Source: Pogostemon cablin
Taxonomy: Eukaryota > Streptophyta > Magnoliopsida > Lamiales > Lamiaceae
Direction: 5' to 3'
Assembly: GCA_023678885.1 (NCBI GenBank)
Contig: JAHCLQ010000881.1
Span: 1 to 64,000, forward strand
DNA length: 64,000 nt
A program made the translations under genes and the position numbers. The notes under the pieces are model-generated. The model saw nothing but the letters and a program-made list of their open reading frames with translations, did not search any database and had not been told where the DNA came from. This document shows, one piece after another, positions 8,369 through 21,149 of the stretch. Position 1 is the first letter of the stretch. Each line of letters begins with the position of its first letter.

Positions 8369-11300
8369 GACTTTTTTGTAGGATTTTGAAGAAACTCTCT
8401 AGTTAGGAAATCAGTTAATGAATTATTATCTCCTTTGATATATTCAATATCAAAATCAAAACATGAGAGTATAGCTTGCCATCTAGCAAAGATTTGTTTT
8501 GAAACAATATTTTTGACATCTTTTTGTAAAACTTCTTTTGCAGATTTGCAATCGATTCTAAGAAGAAATTTTTTATTGAAAATATCGTCTTGGAATTTTG
8601 TAATACACAAAACTATTGAAAGTATTTCTTTTTTGATAGTAGAATAATTCTTTTGGGAATCACTCCAAATGCCAGAATGAAAATGAACAAGTTGTTCAAT
8701 GAATGTATGAGATGCATGATCATTTTGAATTCTTTGTTTAAGGATACCTCCATAACCAACATCAGAGGCGTCAGTTTCAATAATCATGAATGCCTCAGGT
8801 TTAGGTATTCCTAAACAAGGAAGTGACTTAACCTGAATTTTAATCTGTTTAACAATATTAGTATGAATATCTGACCAAGAATCAGGATTCTTTTTGAATC
8901 TTTGAAAAAGAGGTTTACAAACAGTTCTTAGTTTTGGAAAAAATTCAGACACATAATTTAAGCAACCTAGAAATCTTTGTAACTGATTTTTATCCTTAAT
9001 AATATCAGGAAATTTATCAGTAAATTCAATAGCTCTAGAAATGGGTTTTATTGTGCCTTTTGAAATATCGTAACCCAAAAATCTAATTTTTGTTTGAAAA
9101 AGCTTAATTTTAGGGGCAGAAATAACTAAACCATTCTTTTTGCAAATATAAAGAAAAGTTTTGAGATGTTTGAAATGCTGCTCTATATTTTGAGAAAATA
9201 TCAAAATATCATCTATATAAACAATAGAGAAATCAGAATAGTTATTGAAAATATCATTCATAATATTTTGAAATTCGGAAGGAGCATTTTTTAAACCAAA
9301 TGGCATTACATTCCATTCGTAATGACCAAAAGGAACTGTGAAGGCAGTTTTGTATTTGTCTTCTTCTCTGATCTGTATCTGCCAAAAGCCAGACTTAAGA
9401 TCGAATTTTGAAAAAATGCATGCTTTATGCAATCTTTTGATCAGATCTCTTTTATTAGGAATAGGATATCTAATCCATTCCAGAACATCATTGAGTGGTT
9501 TGTAATTAATGACGAGTCTGGGGACTCCTCTTTCTTTCTCTGCTTGATTATTAACATAAAAGGCAGGACAACTCCAAGGTGACTTAGAGGGTCTTATGAG
9601 CCTTTTGGAAAGAAGGGATTTGATTTCCTCTTTGCAGATGTTGAGAAGATCATGATTCATTTGAATAGGTCTTGCTTTTGTTATTATAGATTTTTCATTG
9701 AAACCAGTAATATAAGGTAAAGAAACAATATGCTTTTTTCTTTCCCAGAAAGCATTGGGAAGATCAGAGCATACTTCTTTTTTCAAAATATTTTCGAAAT
9801 CTAAAATTCTGTTTTGAATATCCTTTTTAAGAAGTTCATTTTCAATACGAAAGTAAGAGACTTCTTCTTTGAGAAAATCTATATGAGATTTTTTGAATTC
9901 AATAGCATTAATATGAGAAATATAGTAATTTTGAAGAAGAGATACTTCTCTTTCTTTAATAGGATTAACAAATTTGAAATGAATATCTTTTCCCATGATA
10001 TTGGTAGTAATACCAGTACCATTAACTTTGAAAGGATAAATAATAGTCAAGAAGGGGTTACCCAAAATAATATCTTGACTTAAATTTTTGACAAGTATGA
10101 AATTGGTTTTGAAACAATAACCATCATTTCAAATGAAAGCTTTTGAAAGTTTGTATTTAATATGAAGAGGAGTAGCATTAGCTGCCACAAGCCTTTCACT
10201 TGTTTTTTCATAATAAATTGAAGGAATAAGACCTTCTCTTATGCAATTCTAATCAGCTCCACTATCTATAAGACATGAAGCACTGATCTGAAAGTCATCA
10301 ATAATTAAATTTATAATTGAATACCATTTTTGAAAAGCTATGTGTTCGATACTTTGAATAGCTTCATTGTCTGAAGTACTCAATGTAGTATCTATCACTT
10401 GGGTTTTTGAAGAGCTTTCAGGAATATCAAAAGTGCTTTTGAAAATAGATAATTTGGTTTCTAAATCCAAATCTTTGGAATGAAGATTATTAATCTCAGA
10501 GTAGAGGTTTTGAATTTCAGCTTTCAGAGTATTAATCTCTCGCTGAAGATCATTAATAGTAATATCTGTTGTGATTAAAGAAGAGGTAGGAGCTTTGTTG
10601 AAGAGTTTTGAAATACTGAATGGTTCAATGATAACAGGAGGTTTTTCTTTATTAGGAGGATGATTGTTAAGAACAATATTCCTTAATCTAAGAAGATATT
10701 TCTGTTTTTCTTCTAGATCAGGAACTTTATCAATAAGATTGCACAAGAGTTCTTGTTCTGTATTGTCTTTTGAAATGACATTAATATTTAATGGACAGAA
10801 TCCTTGACAAGAGGACTTGTCTATTTCAGATTCTGAGCTTGTGAAAACTTCTTCTAAATCAGAACTTGAATTAGAATCATTTGAAAATTCATTTTGAGAA
10901 TTACCATCAGAAATTAATAATGAAGAAATCTTGTCTCTCAGGATTTCATCATCATGAAATATTTCATTAATCTTCTTTTGTAAAGAGCATTCATTAGCTT
11001 TATGACCTTTTTTGTGACATTTGAAACAAATAAATTGAGAATTATCAAAATTCTTTTTAAAAGTTTTTCTTTTTGAAAATTTAGGCCTTTTGTAAAATTT
11101 TTCTTTGAAATCATTTTTATAACGTTTTTTAGGAAAATGCTTTGTTTTTAATCTGGAAGAAGGAGCTTGAATCTTTTGTAATCCAAAAGCTTCGCAGAAT
11201 GAACCAATCTCCTTACGGTATCTATTCTTTTCAGATCCTTACTTAGATTGTATTTTCAATTCTGAACACAAAGCTAGTCCTTCTTTTTTGACAAAAGCAA

Positions 11301-13779
11301 ATATTTGACCATATGTAATTGTTTCAAAAGGAATGTCACTTTGACCAGTAGCTTCCTTAAGCTTTTGAAGAATTCTTTCACCGAAAAGTTTAGGAAGTCC
11401 AGCTATGAATCTTTCTTTCCAAAATGAAGCATTGCAATCATTTCTTTTTAATATATGAGTAAGGAAAACATCTTTGTACCATCTATAATCAGATAATGTA
11501 GGACATCTGATATTAGATAATACAACTTGTGTTGAATCAAGTTCTTCTTTAGGATTACCAATGAAATACATGCCAATAGTACGTATTAGCATGTCACAAG
11601 CATCGTTTTTATTATTAATAGTTCCATCGGGTTCTTCAACCTCAATGGTATGTTGAAGAATGTTTTGTTTATCGGTGAGAGTAAGGGAGTTATCCCACCA
11701 ATTTTTTAGCTGACCAGTGAAGCCAGTAATAATAAGAGCGGCGACGCTCTCTTCTCTTTGATTCTGGGCTTTATAAGCAACTCTAGCCATGCCCATTTCT
11801 TGAAGAGTATTAAGAATTTCATATTCTGATTTGCCATCTATGTTCCATTCATGGATAGATTGGCCATCGTATTTGGCATTGCTTTTGAAATGAGCTCTTT
11901 CTTCGAATAGAATATCCGGAGGGGAATATCTATTATTATAAAAGGCTTTTGTTCCAGATTGAAAGCGGATTTTATTAATCTCATTATTATCATATTCTGA
12001 TTCATATGAGATTTTTGATGAAATCTTTTTGTCTTTGTCCAAACAATTAATGTTTGAAACATGAGGAGTAGTGGCTTTTGAAGTATAAGAGGTCGAAGCT
12101 TCATTGTTTTGAGAGGATGAAGTTTCAACGAGCTTTTTTGAAATTCTATTAATGAGGCTAGAACTTGCAGGGAGTTGCAAATTCTTTTCAATATTAGTAG
12201 GAAGGCTTCTTGGAATAAAATGAGGAGTAGAAATACTATTTGGAAATTTGGAATCAAAGGGTTTTGAATCTAATTTCACCGATAGGCTATCCACCTGTTC
12301 TGCAATAGTATGAAGAATTTGAATTGAAAAATTATTTTGTTCAATAACCTTTTTGACATCCTTAGCAACATCTCCCTCTCCTGTTCGAAAAGGGGTAGCT
12401 GGGATTTTACCTTTTTCTAAAGAAATCTTTATATTTTGTAAAGGAGGATGAATAGACGAAACAATAACACCATTGTCAAGTTCCCATTTTTTGTAAATAC
12501 TTTTTTGAACATTAATCTGATTTAAAGAATAAACATCATCAGAAATGTTACAAATATTGTTTATTTTGCAATAAGTGTCAAACCAATTTAAAAGAGAAAT
12601 GTTTGACCTGTATTTGTTTTGAAGTTCTTCTTTCCAAATATCATTTAATTTTATTCGAAATTCTTTGTCAAATTTTAAAAACCAATCTTTTCTAATTGTT
12701 TCATCACTGAAACTCTTATAAAGATATTTGAAATTTGGAGTAAAGTTTTCAGAGAAAATCATTGAAATACAATTTTCCATTTGAAAATCAGTAGGAGAAC
12801 TTGCAGTAGGGGAACCTGGGTTAACAGATTCTTGATAAGAAGGAATTGGAGTTTTGAAATTGACTTTGAAGTTTTGATAACCAAAGTTATCTGAAAAAGA
12901 GGCTCTGGAATTGATTTCTTGAATCCTGATGTTGGGAACAACATCATTCTGTCTTATAGAGTTGAATCTGAGGAGTATTCTTCCTTCAGAGTCTTCTTCT
13001 ATTTCGGAGACTTCGTGTCTTTCAATTCCTCTTGGTATTTTAGGATTATTGATTATGAATTCATTAGGAATGGTTATTTCATTCCACTTGTGTCTTTTGG
13101 GGACAAAGTAATTGGATCTGTTTGCTTCTATTTGAAGCATAACAGTTTCTTCTTTGGAAGTAGGATGCATAATGAATTTTGGATTGAGCTGTGAAGACAT
13201 AACGCGAAAATAAACACGATATATAACAGCAAAATTTTTGCAAACATTTTTGAATTCATTGCTCTGTAAATGAATATCAAGAATTAATGAATCTATTAAT
13301 AAAGGATCAGTAATATCAATTGAAAAATCAGGAGCACAATTGAAATAAATAGGACCATTGCAAATATTTGTTTGAATCATAGCTAGTAAAGAAGATTTGT
13401 ATCTTTTTAACATGTTGTCCCTTAAAGCAAGGTAAACAGGAGCATCAACGCCAATATGAACAAGCGGTTTAATAGCAACTTGAATTAAACCAAAATGAAT
13501 ATATCTATAATTCTTTTCCAAATATTTTTTGATAGAAATATTTGACAAAAGATTTAAACTTTGAAATTCTTTTTGAATTGAAATAGTCTCTTCATGAGTT
13601 TTGACCGAAAAAGCAGTTTTGAAATCAAGGGGACCAATATGATACATAGTTTCAATTTGTTGTTCAGGTATAGTCCAATTTGAATGATTATTATCCTGTA
13701 TATGCAATTCATGCGATTGAATAATATTAGAGCTACTTGAACTGTGTTTCGAAAATAAATTTCTAAATCTTGATGCCAT
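8365..13779 (-). pseudogene. Copy 3 ORF1 polyprotein (MP-CP-PR-RT-RH), three nonsense codons
   Basis: A single frame of 1805 codons including the stop, the same length as copy 13. Order: 30K-type movement protein (LALRD and GPIYFNCAPDF near residues 117-152), coat protein (FWKERFIAGLPKLFGER, zinc knuckle C-x2-C-x4-H-x4-C), coiled coil, retropepsin LIDSGAD, RT with VPRLVINYKPLND and YIDD, and RNase H with ETDAS. Interruptions seen: stop at 11239-11241 (TAC to TAA), 10249-10251 (CAG to TAG directly after LIDSGAD) and 10129-10131 (TGC to TGA). The RT-RNase H part from 10065 down is open. No frameshift is visible. Confidence 0.85.
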
Positions 13780-14080
13780 GAATAACTTGTCGTAACAACA
13801 ATAAGTTTTAATTGTTTTGCTAAAAGTGTATGAATATTTCTTGTCAACAATAAGTAAGTATTTGCTTTGCTATAAATGCGGGAACACTACCGGGACCACC
13901 AATCCACTTAGGCTGACCAACGGATTCACGCTTACCAACACACCTTCTAGTGCAGCAAATAATACTTATGAATCCAGTAAATATTCAGAACCTTAGTTCA
14001 ACAATTAATACTTATGAAATTATCACAAGTATTCAGTAATCAAAATTTTTGAAATTGTCTTTTCGTATCACAACCAACGA
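13780..14080 (-). other. Copy 3 leader between primer-binding site and ORF1
   Basis: 301 bases, nearly identical to the same interval in copies 1 and 4. No supported gene. Confidence 0.6.
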
Positions 14081-14093
14081 GGCTCTGATACCA
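14081..14093 (-). promoter_or_regulatory. Primer-binding site (copy 3)
   Basis: TGGTATCAGAGCC on the minus strand, initiator tRNA-Met type. Confidence 0.85.
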
Positions 14094-14410
14094 TTTGGGG
14101 ATGGATCGGCACGAACAGGATAATTGTATTTGGGGATGGATCGGTTTGAACAGGATAATTGTATGCATGAATATGGACATGGTATGAATTATCAGAGTAT
14201 GAAAGTAAATAACAATTTGAAACTAATAAAACTTTGAGTAAAACTTACTTTGAATTAATGGAGATATGAATTACAAGGATTGAATACAGGGATTTGAAAG
14301 GGATATGAGAGGTTTTTTCGAGTATTGGAATACAAGGATTGAATTCTAGGTAAATTGTTTGATCTAAATATTCTCGCTCAATTTTATGATGATTTACAAT
14401 GAAATAAACT

Positions 14411-14423
14411 GACTTATTTATAG
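14411..14423 (-). promoter_or_regulatory. TATA box, copy 4 promoter
   Basis: CTATAAATAAGTC on the minus strand. It lies upstream of the full-length copy 3 and in the right orientation to drive it. Confidence 0.65.
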
Positions 14424-14808
14424 TCGGTGTCTTCCTTTGAATCTGCATTTGAATTTGAATTTGATCTGCATTTGATCACAGGTTTAGTGCGGTTGTTGAA
14501 ATGTCTCTATTGGTTGTTGGAATAGTGACTGCTACAGTGATGTGAACAGTGAATTCGACTGCTACAGTGATATGAATAGTGACCTTTGCTACAGTGCTTG
14601 GTTGCTTGCTTTTTGAATAGTGAATGGCTGCTTTTGAATGATTCGTCCATCTTTTGACAAAGTGGAAGACAGCTTTTGAATTTGGTACTTGCTTTTGAAT
14701 AAAATGACCAAAGAAGTTGGTCTGTTTTATCAAAATTATTGAGTACTCGTTTCACCGAGAAACTTCTGACTCAAAATTTTAATAAATCTATCTGATGAGA
14801 GGAATTTT

Positions 14809-14984
14809 GAATTTTTCTTTTTCTCTATTTGTTTTTCTCTCTTTTTCTTTTCTTTTGAATTTTTTTTTTCTCTTTTGAATTTTTTCTTTTCTTTTCTTTC
14901 TTTTTCCTTTCTTTTGAAATTTTCTTTTTCTTTTCTTTTGAATTTTTCTTTTTTCTTTTCTTTCTTTTTCTTTTCTTTTGAATT
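14809..14984 (-). repeat. Purine tract, copy 4
   Basis: Same 39-bp-type A/G-rich repeat as in copy 3 but shortened internally. Confidence 0.7.
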
Positions 14985-14996
14985 TTCAGAAGATAG

Positions 14997-15728
14997 TCAC
15001 AGATCAAATGGGTCTTGATCACATTCTGATTCTTCTGATGAACTTTCTTCTGAATTGTTGCTGCTTGGAGACCACCACCATGTAAAATAGTAGGGTTTGC
15101 AAATTTCTTTTGGACTTTGATTAGATCTCTTTTTCCATAGAAGATGTCCAGGAATTCTTCCCTGGATTTCTGTAAAACTTTGAATTTCTACTATATTCCT
15201 TGAAACATCTTTTGAGCATAAAATTGTCTCTTGGCGTAAATCTTCTAGGTATTCTTCATGAGAATATTTGCTTCTTGCTAATGTTCTTTCCCATGACCTT
15301 TGATAACTATTTTGAAATCTTTCATTTGCTACGTGTTCCTTTTCGACCATCTGCCTATACAAAATATTGTAATATTGTTGTATAGAACTATTCTTTCCAT
15401 CATAGTATTTTGGCCAAAAAATGCTATTACTCCAATTTTGAATATGGTAAGAAGTACCATCATCAGCTTGAATAAGAGTTCTATTCTGATGATTGGGTTT
15501 GGAATATGTACTAGAATCAAACTCTAGTATTGCAGGTGATTTGGGAATGGTTTTATCAAAAGGTTTGGTATAACAAGGGTTTGAATGTAAACACTTAGGA
15601 GTCTTATGGTTATCCATCTGAGAAAATGAAGGTTTAGTAGTACTAGGGAATTCTGAAAAGATTGGAAAGTTAGTATACCCTAAGGGCTTTGAATAAATTT
15701 GAGAGGCTTGAAACTTGGATTCACTCAT
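14997..15728 (-). CDS. ORF2-A, intact, 243 residues (copy 4)
   Basis: The only full-length lineage-A ORF2 in the window without a stop. The ATG at 15726-15728 overlaps the ORF1 stop as ATGA, which suggests translation by termination-reinitiation. Visible features: a polar, proline/serine-rich N-terminal third; a middle rich in aromatic and glutamine residues (about 100-145); a charged helix-like part (about 145-195) with EEYLEDLRQE; the cluster YYFTWWW near residue 220; and an acidic SSSEESE tail ending DQDPFDL. I recognise no catalytic motif, and similarity to the caulimovirus transactivator is not evident. The function is unknown. Confidence 0.7.
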   Translation of the reverse strand: MSESKFQASQIYSKPLGYTNFPIFSEFPSTTKPSFSQMDNHKTPKCLHSNPCYTKPFDKTIPKSPAILEFDSSTYSKPNHQNRTLIQADDGTSYHIQNWSNSIFWPKYYDGKNSSIQQYYNILYRQMVEKEHVANERFQNSYQRSWERTLARSKYSHEEYLEDLRQETILCSKDVSRNIVEIQSFTEIQGRIPGHLLWKKRSNQSPKEICKPYYFTWWWSPSSNNSEESSSEESECDQDPFDL

Positions 15729-17862
15729 GACTTTTCTGCAGGATTTTGAAGAAACTCTCTAGTTAAGAAATCAGGTAATGAATTATTATCTCCTTTGATA
15801 TATTCAATATTAAAATCAAAACATGAGAGTATAGCTTGCCATCTAGCAAAGATTTGTTTTGAAACAATATTTTTGACATCTTTTTGTAAAACTTCTTTTG
15901 CAGATTTGCAATCGATTCTAAGAAGAAATTTTTTATTGAAAATATCATCTTGAAATTTTGTAATGCAAAAAACTATTGAAAGAATTTCTTTTTTGATAGT
16001 AGAATAATTCTTTTGGGAATCACTCCAAATGCCAGAATGAAAACGAACAAGTTGTTCAATGAATGTATGAGATGCATGATCATTTTGAATTCTTTGTTTA
16101 AGGATACTACTATACCTGCTATTAAAGTCATAGGACCTTGAAGCCTTAGGTATAGGTATTTTTAAACAAAAATTTGAATTATCCTGAACTTTTATCTTTT
16201 TAATGAGATTAGTATGAATATTAGACTCAATGTAAATAATAGAGGGATCAGAATAAAGGAATGTGAAAACTTTTTTGTATTTGTCTTCTTCTCTGATCTG
16301 TATCTGCCAAAAGTCAGACTTAAGATCGAATTTTGAAAAAATGCATGTTTTATGCAATCTTTTAATCAGATCTCTTTTATTGGGAATAAAATATCTATTC
16401 CATTTTATAATAATGGAAAGAAGGGATTTGATTTCATCTTTGCAGATGTTGAGAAGACCATGATTCATTTGAATAGATTCTTCATTGAAACCAATAATAT
16501 AAGGTAAAAAAACAATATGCTTCTTTCTTTCCCAGAAAGCATTGGGAAGATCAGAGCATACTTCTTTTTTTAAAACATTTTCGAAATCTAAAATTCTGTT
16601 TTGAATATCCTTTTTAAGAAGTTCATTTTCAATACGAAAGTAAGAAACTTTTTCTTTGAGAAAATCTGTATGAGATTTTTTTAATTCAATAGCATTAATT
16701 TGAGAAATATAGTAATATTAAAGAAGAGATACTTCTCTTTCTTTAATAGGATTAAGAAATTTGAAATGAATATTTTTTCCCATGATATTGGTAGTAATAC
16801 CAGTACCATTAACTTTGAAAGGATAAATAATAGTCAAGAAGGGGTTACCCAAAATAATATCTTGACTTAAATTTTTGACAAGTATGAAATTAGTTTTGAA
16901 ACAATAACCATCATTGCAAATGAAAGCTTTTGAAAGTTTGTATTTAATATGAAGAGGAGTAGCATTAGCTGCCACAAGCCTTTCATTTGTTTTTTCATAA
17001 TAAATTGAAGGTATAAGACCTTCTCTTATGCAATTCTGATCAGCTCCACTATCTATAAGACAGGAAGTACTGATCTGAAAGTCATCAATAATTAAATTTA
17101 TAATTGAATACCATTTTTGAAAAGCTATGTGTTCGATACTTTGAATAGCTTCATTGTCTGAAGTACTCAATGTAGTATCTATCACTTGGTTTTTTGAAGA
17201 GCTTTCAGGAATATCAAAAGTAGTTTTGAAAATAGATAATTTGGTTTCTAAATCCAAATCTTTGGAATGAAGATTATTAATCTCAGAATAGAGGTTTTGA
17301 ATTTCAGCTTTCAGAGTATTAATCTCTCGCTGAAGATCATTAATAGTAATATCTGTCGTGATTAAAGAAGAGGTAGGAGCTTTGTTGAAGAGTTTTGAAA
17401 TACTGAATGGTTCAATGATAACAGGAGGTTTTTCTTTATTAGGAGGATGATTGTTAAGAACAATATTCCTTAATCTAAGAAGATATTTCTGTTTTTCTTC
17501 TAGATCAGGAACTTTATCAATAAGATCGCACAAGAGTTCTTGTTCTGTATTGTCTTTTGAAATGACATTAATATTTAATGGACAGAATCCTTGACAAGAG
17601 GACTTGTCTATTTCAGATTCTGAGCTTGTGAAAACTTCTTCTAAATCAGAACTTGAATTAGAATCATTTGAAAATTCATTTTGAGAATTACCATCAGAAA
17701 TTAATAATGAAGAAATCTTGTCTCTCAAGATTTCATCATCATGAAATATTTCATTAATCTTCTTTTGTAAAGAGCATTCATTAGCTTTATGACCTTTTTT
17801 GTGACATTTGAAACAAGTCAATTGAGAATTGTCAAAATTCTTTTTAAATTTTTTCTTTTTGA
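15725..17862 (-). pseudogene. Copy 4 ORF1 C-part: zinc knuckle, protease, recombinant RT/RNase H
   Basis: One frame from the zinc knuckle (about 17770-17815) through protease LIDSGAD, interrupted by a stop at 16718-16720 (CAA to TAA). The RT segment is of the deleted lineage-B type: fingers block, YIDD and RNase H aspartate are missing, and a further 21 bases are missing near 16480. It switches to lineage-A sequence at about ILKQRIQNDHASHTFIEQ and ends with the normal RNase H C-terminus and PAEKS. The stop overlaps the intact ORF2-A start. Confidence 0.75.
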
Positions 17863-18706
17863 AAATTTAGGCCTTTTGTAAAATTTTTCTTTGAAATCAT
17901 TTTTATAACGTTTTTTCGGAAAATGCTTTGTTTTTAATCCGGAAGAAGGAGCTTGAATCTTTTGTAATCCAAAAGCTTCGCAGAATGAACCAATCTCCTT
18001 ACGGTATCTATTCTTTTCAGATCCGTACTTAGATTGTATTTTCAATTCTGAACACAAAGCTAGTCCTTCTTTTTTGACAAAAGCAAATAATTGACCATAT
18101 GTAATTGTTTCAAAAGGAATGTCACTTTGACCAGTAGCTAACTTAAGCTTTTGATGAATTCTTTCACCGAAAAGTTTAGGAAGTCCAGCTATGAATCTTT
18201 CTTTCCAAAATGAAGCATTGCAATCATTGTTTTGAGAGGATGAAGTTTCAACGAGCTTTTTTGAAATTCTATCAATGAGGCTAGAACTTGCAGGGAGTTG
18301 CAAATTCTTTTCAATATTAGTAGGAAGGCTTCTTGGAATAAAATGAGGAGTAGAAATACTATTTGGAAATTTGGAATCAAAGGGTTTTGAATCTAATTTC
18401 ACCGATAGGCTATCCACCTGTTCTGCAATAGTATGAAGAATTTGATTTGAAAAATTATTTTTGTTCAATGACCTTTTTGACATCCTTAGCAACATCTCCC
18501 TCTCCTGTTCGAAAAGGGGTAGCTGGGATTTTACCTTTTTCTAAAGAAATCTTTATATTTTGTAAAGGAGGATGAACAGAGGAAACAGTAACACCATTGT
18601 CAAGTTCACATTTTTTGTAAATACTTTTTTGAACATTAATCTGATTTAAAGAATGAACTTCATCAGAAATGTTACAAATATTGTTTATTTTGCAATATGT
18701 GTCAAA
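17863..18706 (-). pseudogene. Copy 4 coat protein middle, frameshifted and internally deleted
   Basis: A one-base T insertion near 18456 and a one-base loss near 17862 put the intervening stretch in another frame, then restore it. Inside it, several hundred bases of coat-protein coding sequence are missing in frame at about 18226-18232, where NN is joined to DCNASFWKERF through a shared AATGA. Confidence 0.75.
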
Positions 18707-19903
18707 CTAATTCAAAAGAAAAATGTTTGACCTGTATTTGTTTTGAAGTTCTTCTTTCCAAATATCATTTAATTTTATTCGAAATTCTTTGTCAAATTTT
18801 AAAAACCAATCTTTTCTAATCGTTTCATCACTGAAACTCTTATAAAGATATTTGAAATTTGGAGTAAAGTATTTAGAAAAAATCATTGAAATACAATTTT
18901 CCATTTGAAAATCAGTAGGAGAACTTGCAGTAGGGGAACCTGGGTTAACAGATTCTTGATAAGAAGGAATTGGGGTTTTGAAATTGACTTTGAAATTTTG
19001 ATAACCAGAGTTATCTGAAAAAGAGGCTCTGGAATTGATTTCTTGAATCCTGATGTTGGGAACAACATCATTCTGTCTCATAGAGTTGAATCTGAGGAGT
19101 ATTCTTCCTTCAGAGTCTTCTTCTATTTCGGAGACTTCGTGTCTTTCAATTCCTCTTGGTATTTGAGGATTATTGATTATGAATTCATTGGGAATGGTTA
19201 TTTCATTCCACTTGAGTCTTTTGGGGACAAAGTAATTGGATCTGTTTGCTTCTATTTGAAGCATAACAATTTCTTCTTTGGAAGTAGGATGCATAATGAA
19301 ATTTGGATTGAGCTGTGAAGACATAACGCGAAAATAAACACGATATATAACAGCAAAATTTTTCCAAAGATTTTTGAATTCATTGCTCTGTAAATGAATA
19401 TCAAGAATTAATGAATCTATTAATAAAGGATCAGTAATATCAATTGAAAAATCAGGAGCACAATTGAAATAAATAGGACCATTGCAAATATTTGTTTGAA
19501 TCATAGCTAGTAAAGATGATTTGTCTCTTTTTAACCTGTTGTCCCTTAAAGCAAGGTAAACAGGAGCATCAACACCAATATGAACAAGAGGTTTAATAGC
19601 AACTTGAATTAAACCAAAATGAATATATCTATAATTCTTTTCCAAATATTTTTTGATAGAAATATTTGACAGAAGATTTAAACTTTGAAATTCTTTTTGA
19701 ATTGAAATAGTCTCTTCATGAGTTTTGACTGAAAAAGCAGTTTTGAAATCAAGGGGACCAATATGATACATAGTTTCAATTTGTTGTTCACGTATAGTCC
19801 AATTTGAATGATTATTATCCTGTATATGCAATTCATGCGATTGAATAATATTAGAGCTACTTGAACTGTGTTTCGAAAATAAATTTCTAAATCTTGATGC
19901 CAT
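18707..19903 (-). pseudogene. Copy 4 movement protein and start of coat protein, 398 residues then stop
   Basis: Starts MASRFRN and includes the whole movement-protein core (LALRD and GPIYFNCAPDF). It ends where TGG has become TAG at 18707-18709. The movement-protein domain itself appears uninterrupted. If expressed it would be a movement protein with part of the coat region. Confidence 0.8.
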
Positions 19904-20204
19904 GAATAACTTGTCGTAACAACAATAAGTTTTAATTGTTTTGCTAAAAGTGTATGAATATTTCTTGTCAACAATAAGTAAGTATTTGCTTTGCTATAAA
20001 TGCGGGAACACTACCGGGACCACCAATCCACTTAGGCTGACCAACAGATTCACGCTTACCAACACACCTTCTAGTGCAACAAATAATACTTATGAATCCA
20101 GAAAATATTCAGAACCTTAGTTCAACAATTAATACTTATGAAATTATCACAAGTATTCAGTAATCAAAATTTTTGAAATTGTCTTTTCGTATCACAACCA
20201 ACAT
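19904..20204 (-). other. Copy 4 leader between primer-binding site and ORF1
   Basis: 301 bases, same as in copies 1 and 3. No supported gene. Confidence 0.6.
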
Positions 20205-20217
20205 GGCTCTGATACCA
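20205..20217 (-). promoter_or_regulatory. Primer-binding site (copy 4)
   Basis: TGGTATCAGAGCC on the minus strand; the following bases differ from copy 1 (ATGTTGG instead of TGTTTGG). Confidence 0.85.
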
Positions 20218-20379
20218 TTTGGGGATGGATCGGTTTGAACAGGATAATTGTATGCATGAATATGGACATGGTATGAATTATCAGAGTATGAAAGTAAATA
20301 ACAATTTGAAACTAATAAAACTTTGAGTAAAACTTACTTTGAATTAATGGAGATATGAATTACAAGGATTGAATACAGG
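20218..20379 (-). other. Orphan minus-strand leader cut at an inversion breakpoint
   Basis: Leader sequence upstream of the copy 4 primer-binding site ends abruptly at about 20378-20380, where plus-strand RT sequence begins. The promoter that should lie upstream is missing. Confidence 0.75.
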
Positions 20380-21149
20380 CTTTCTGGGAAAGAAAAAAGC
20401 ATATTGTTTCTTCACCTTATATTACTGGTTTCAATGAAAAATCTATAATAACAAAAGCAAGACCTATTCAAATGAATCATGATCTTCTCAACATCTGCAA
20501 AGATGAAGTCAAATCCCTTCTTTCTAAAAGTCTCATAAGACCCTCTAAGTCACCTTGGAGTTGTCCTGCCTTTTAGGTTAATAATCAAGCAGAGAAAGAA
20601 AGAGGAGTCCCCAGACTCGTCATTAATTACAAACCACTCAATGATGTTCTGGAATGGATTAGATATCCTATTCCTAATAAAAGAGATCTGATCAAAAGAT
20701 TGCATAAAGCATGCATTTTTTCAAAATTCGATCTTAAGTCTGGCTTTTGGCAGATACAGATCAGAGAAGAAGACAAATACAAAAATGTTTTCACATTCCT
20801 TTATTCTGATCTCTCTATTATTTACGTTGAGTCTGATATTCATACTAATCTCATTAAAAAGATAAAAGTTCAGGATAATTCAAATTTTTGTTTAAAAATA
20901 CCTATACCTAAAGCTTCAAGGTCTTATGACTTTAATAGCAGATATAGTAGTATTCTTATACAAAGAATTCAAACTAATCATGCATCTCATACATTCATAA
21001 AGCAAATTATTTATTGCATAAAAGAAATTTTTCAAAAATATTTTTCTAAAAAATTATTATTTCATGTTTATATAAAGGACATCAAAGGAGATGATGATTC
21101 ATTACCCTTACCAATCATCCTAACCCAAGAATTTATCCTGCAGAAAACC
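20380..21149 (+). pseudogene. Copy 5 RT remnant (deleted lineage-B type)
   Basis: Begins inside ORF1 at the AFWERKKH region. The RT fingers with VPRLVINYKPLND are present, but YIDD and the RNase H core are deleted in frame. A stop at 20574-20576 (TAT to TAG) interrupts it. The frame then runs without a stop into ORF2 at 21150. Confidence 0.75.

Larger units (their letters stand above)
6771..14093 (-). mobile_element. Copy 3: full-length viral unit, about 7.3 kb
   Basis: It contains in order the primer-binding site, 301-base leader, complete ORF1, complete-length ORF2, purine tract, promoter and following leader. Promoter-to-promoter spacing (TATA at 14411 and 7081) is 7330 bases. It lies head to tail with copy 4 upstream and copy 2 downstream. 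Only point nonsense changes disable it. Confidence 0.8.
14094..14996 (-). promoter_or_regulatory. Copy 4 intergenic region with partly duplicated leader end
   Basis: Purine tract, three ACTGTAGCA-type elements (about 14527-14603), TATA box at 14411-14423, then the leader. Beside the primer-binding site, the leader end (GGGGATGGATCGG...GGATAATTGTAT) occurs twice in a row, once in the CACGAA and once in the TTTGAA variant, within about 14094-14165. Confidence 0.7.

Noticed and set aside
3062..14093. Interpretation as Ty1/copia or Ty3/gypsy LTR retrotransposons sharing LTRs
   Set aside because: No integrase, a 30K-type movement protein is present, and the promoter region occurs once between head-to-tail units rather than as flanking pairs. 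The 128-base repeat of copy 13 is leader sequence, not an LTR with TG...CA ends.
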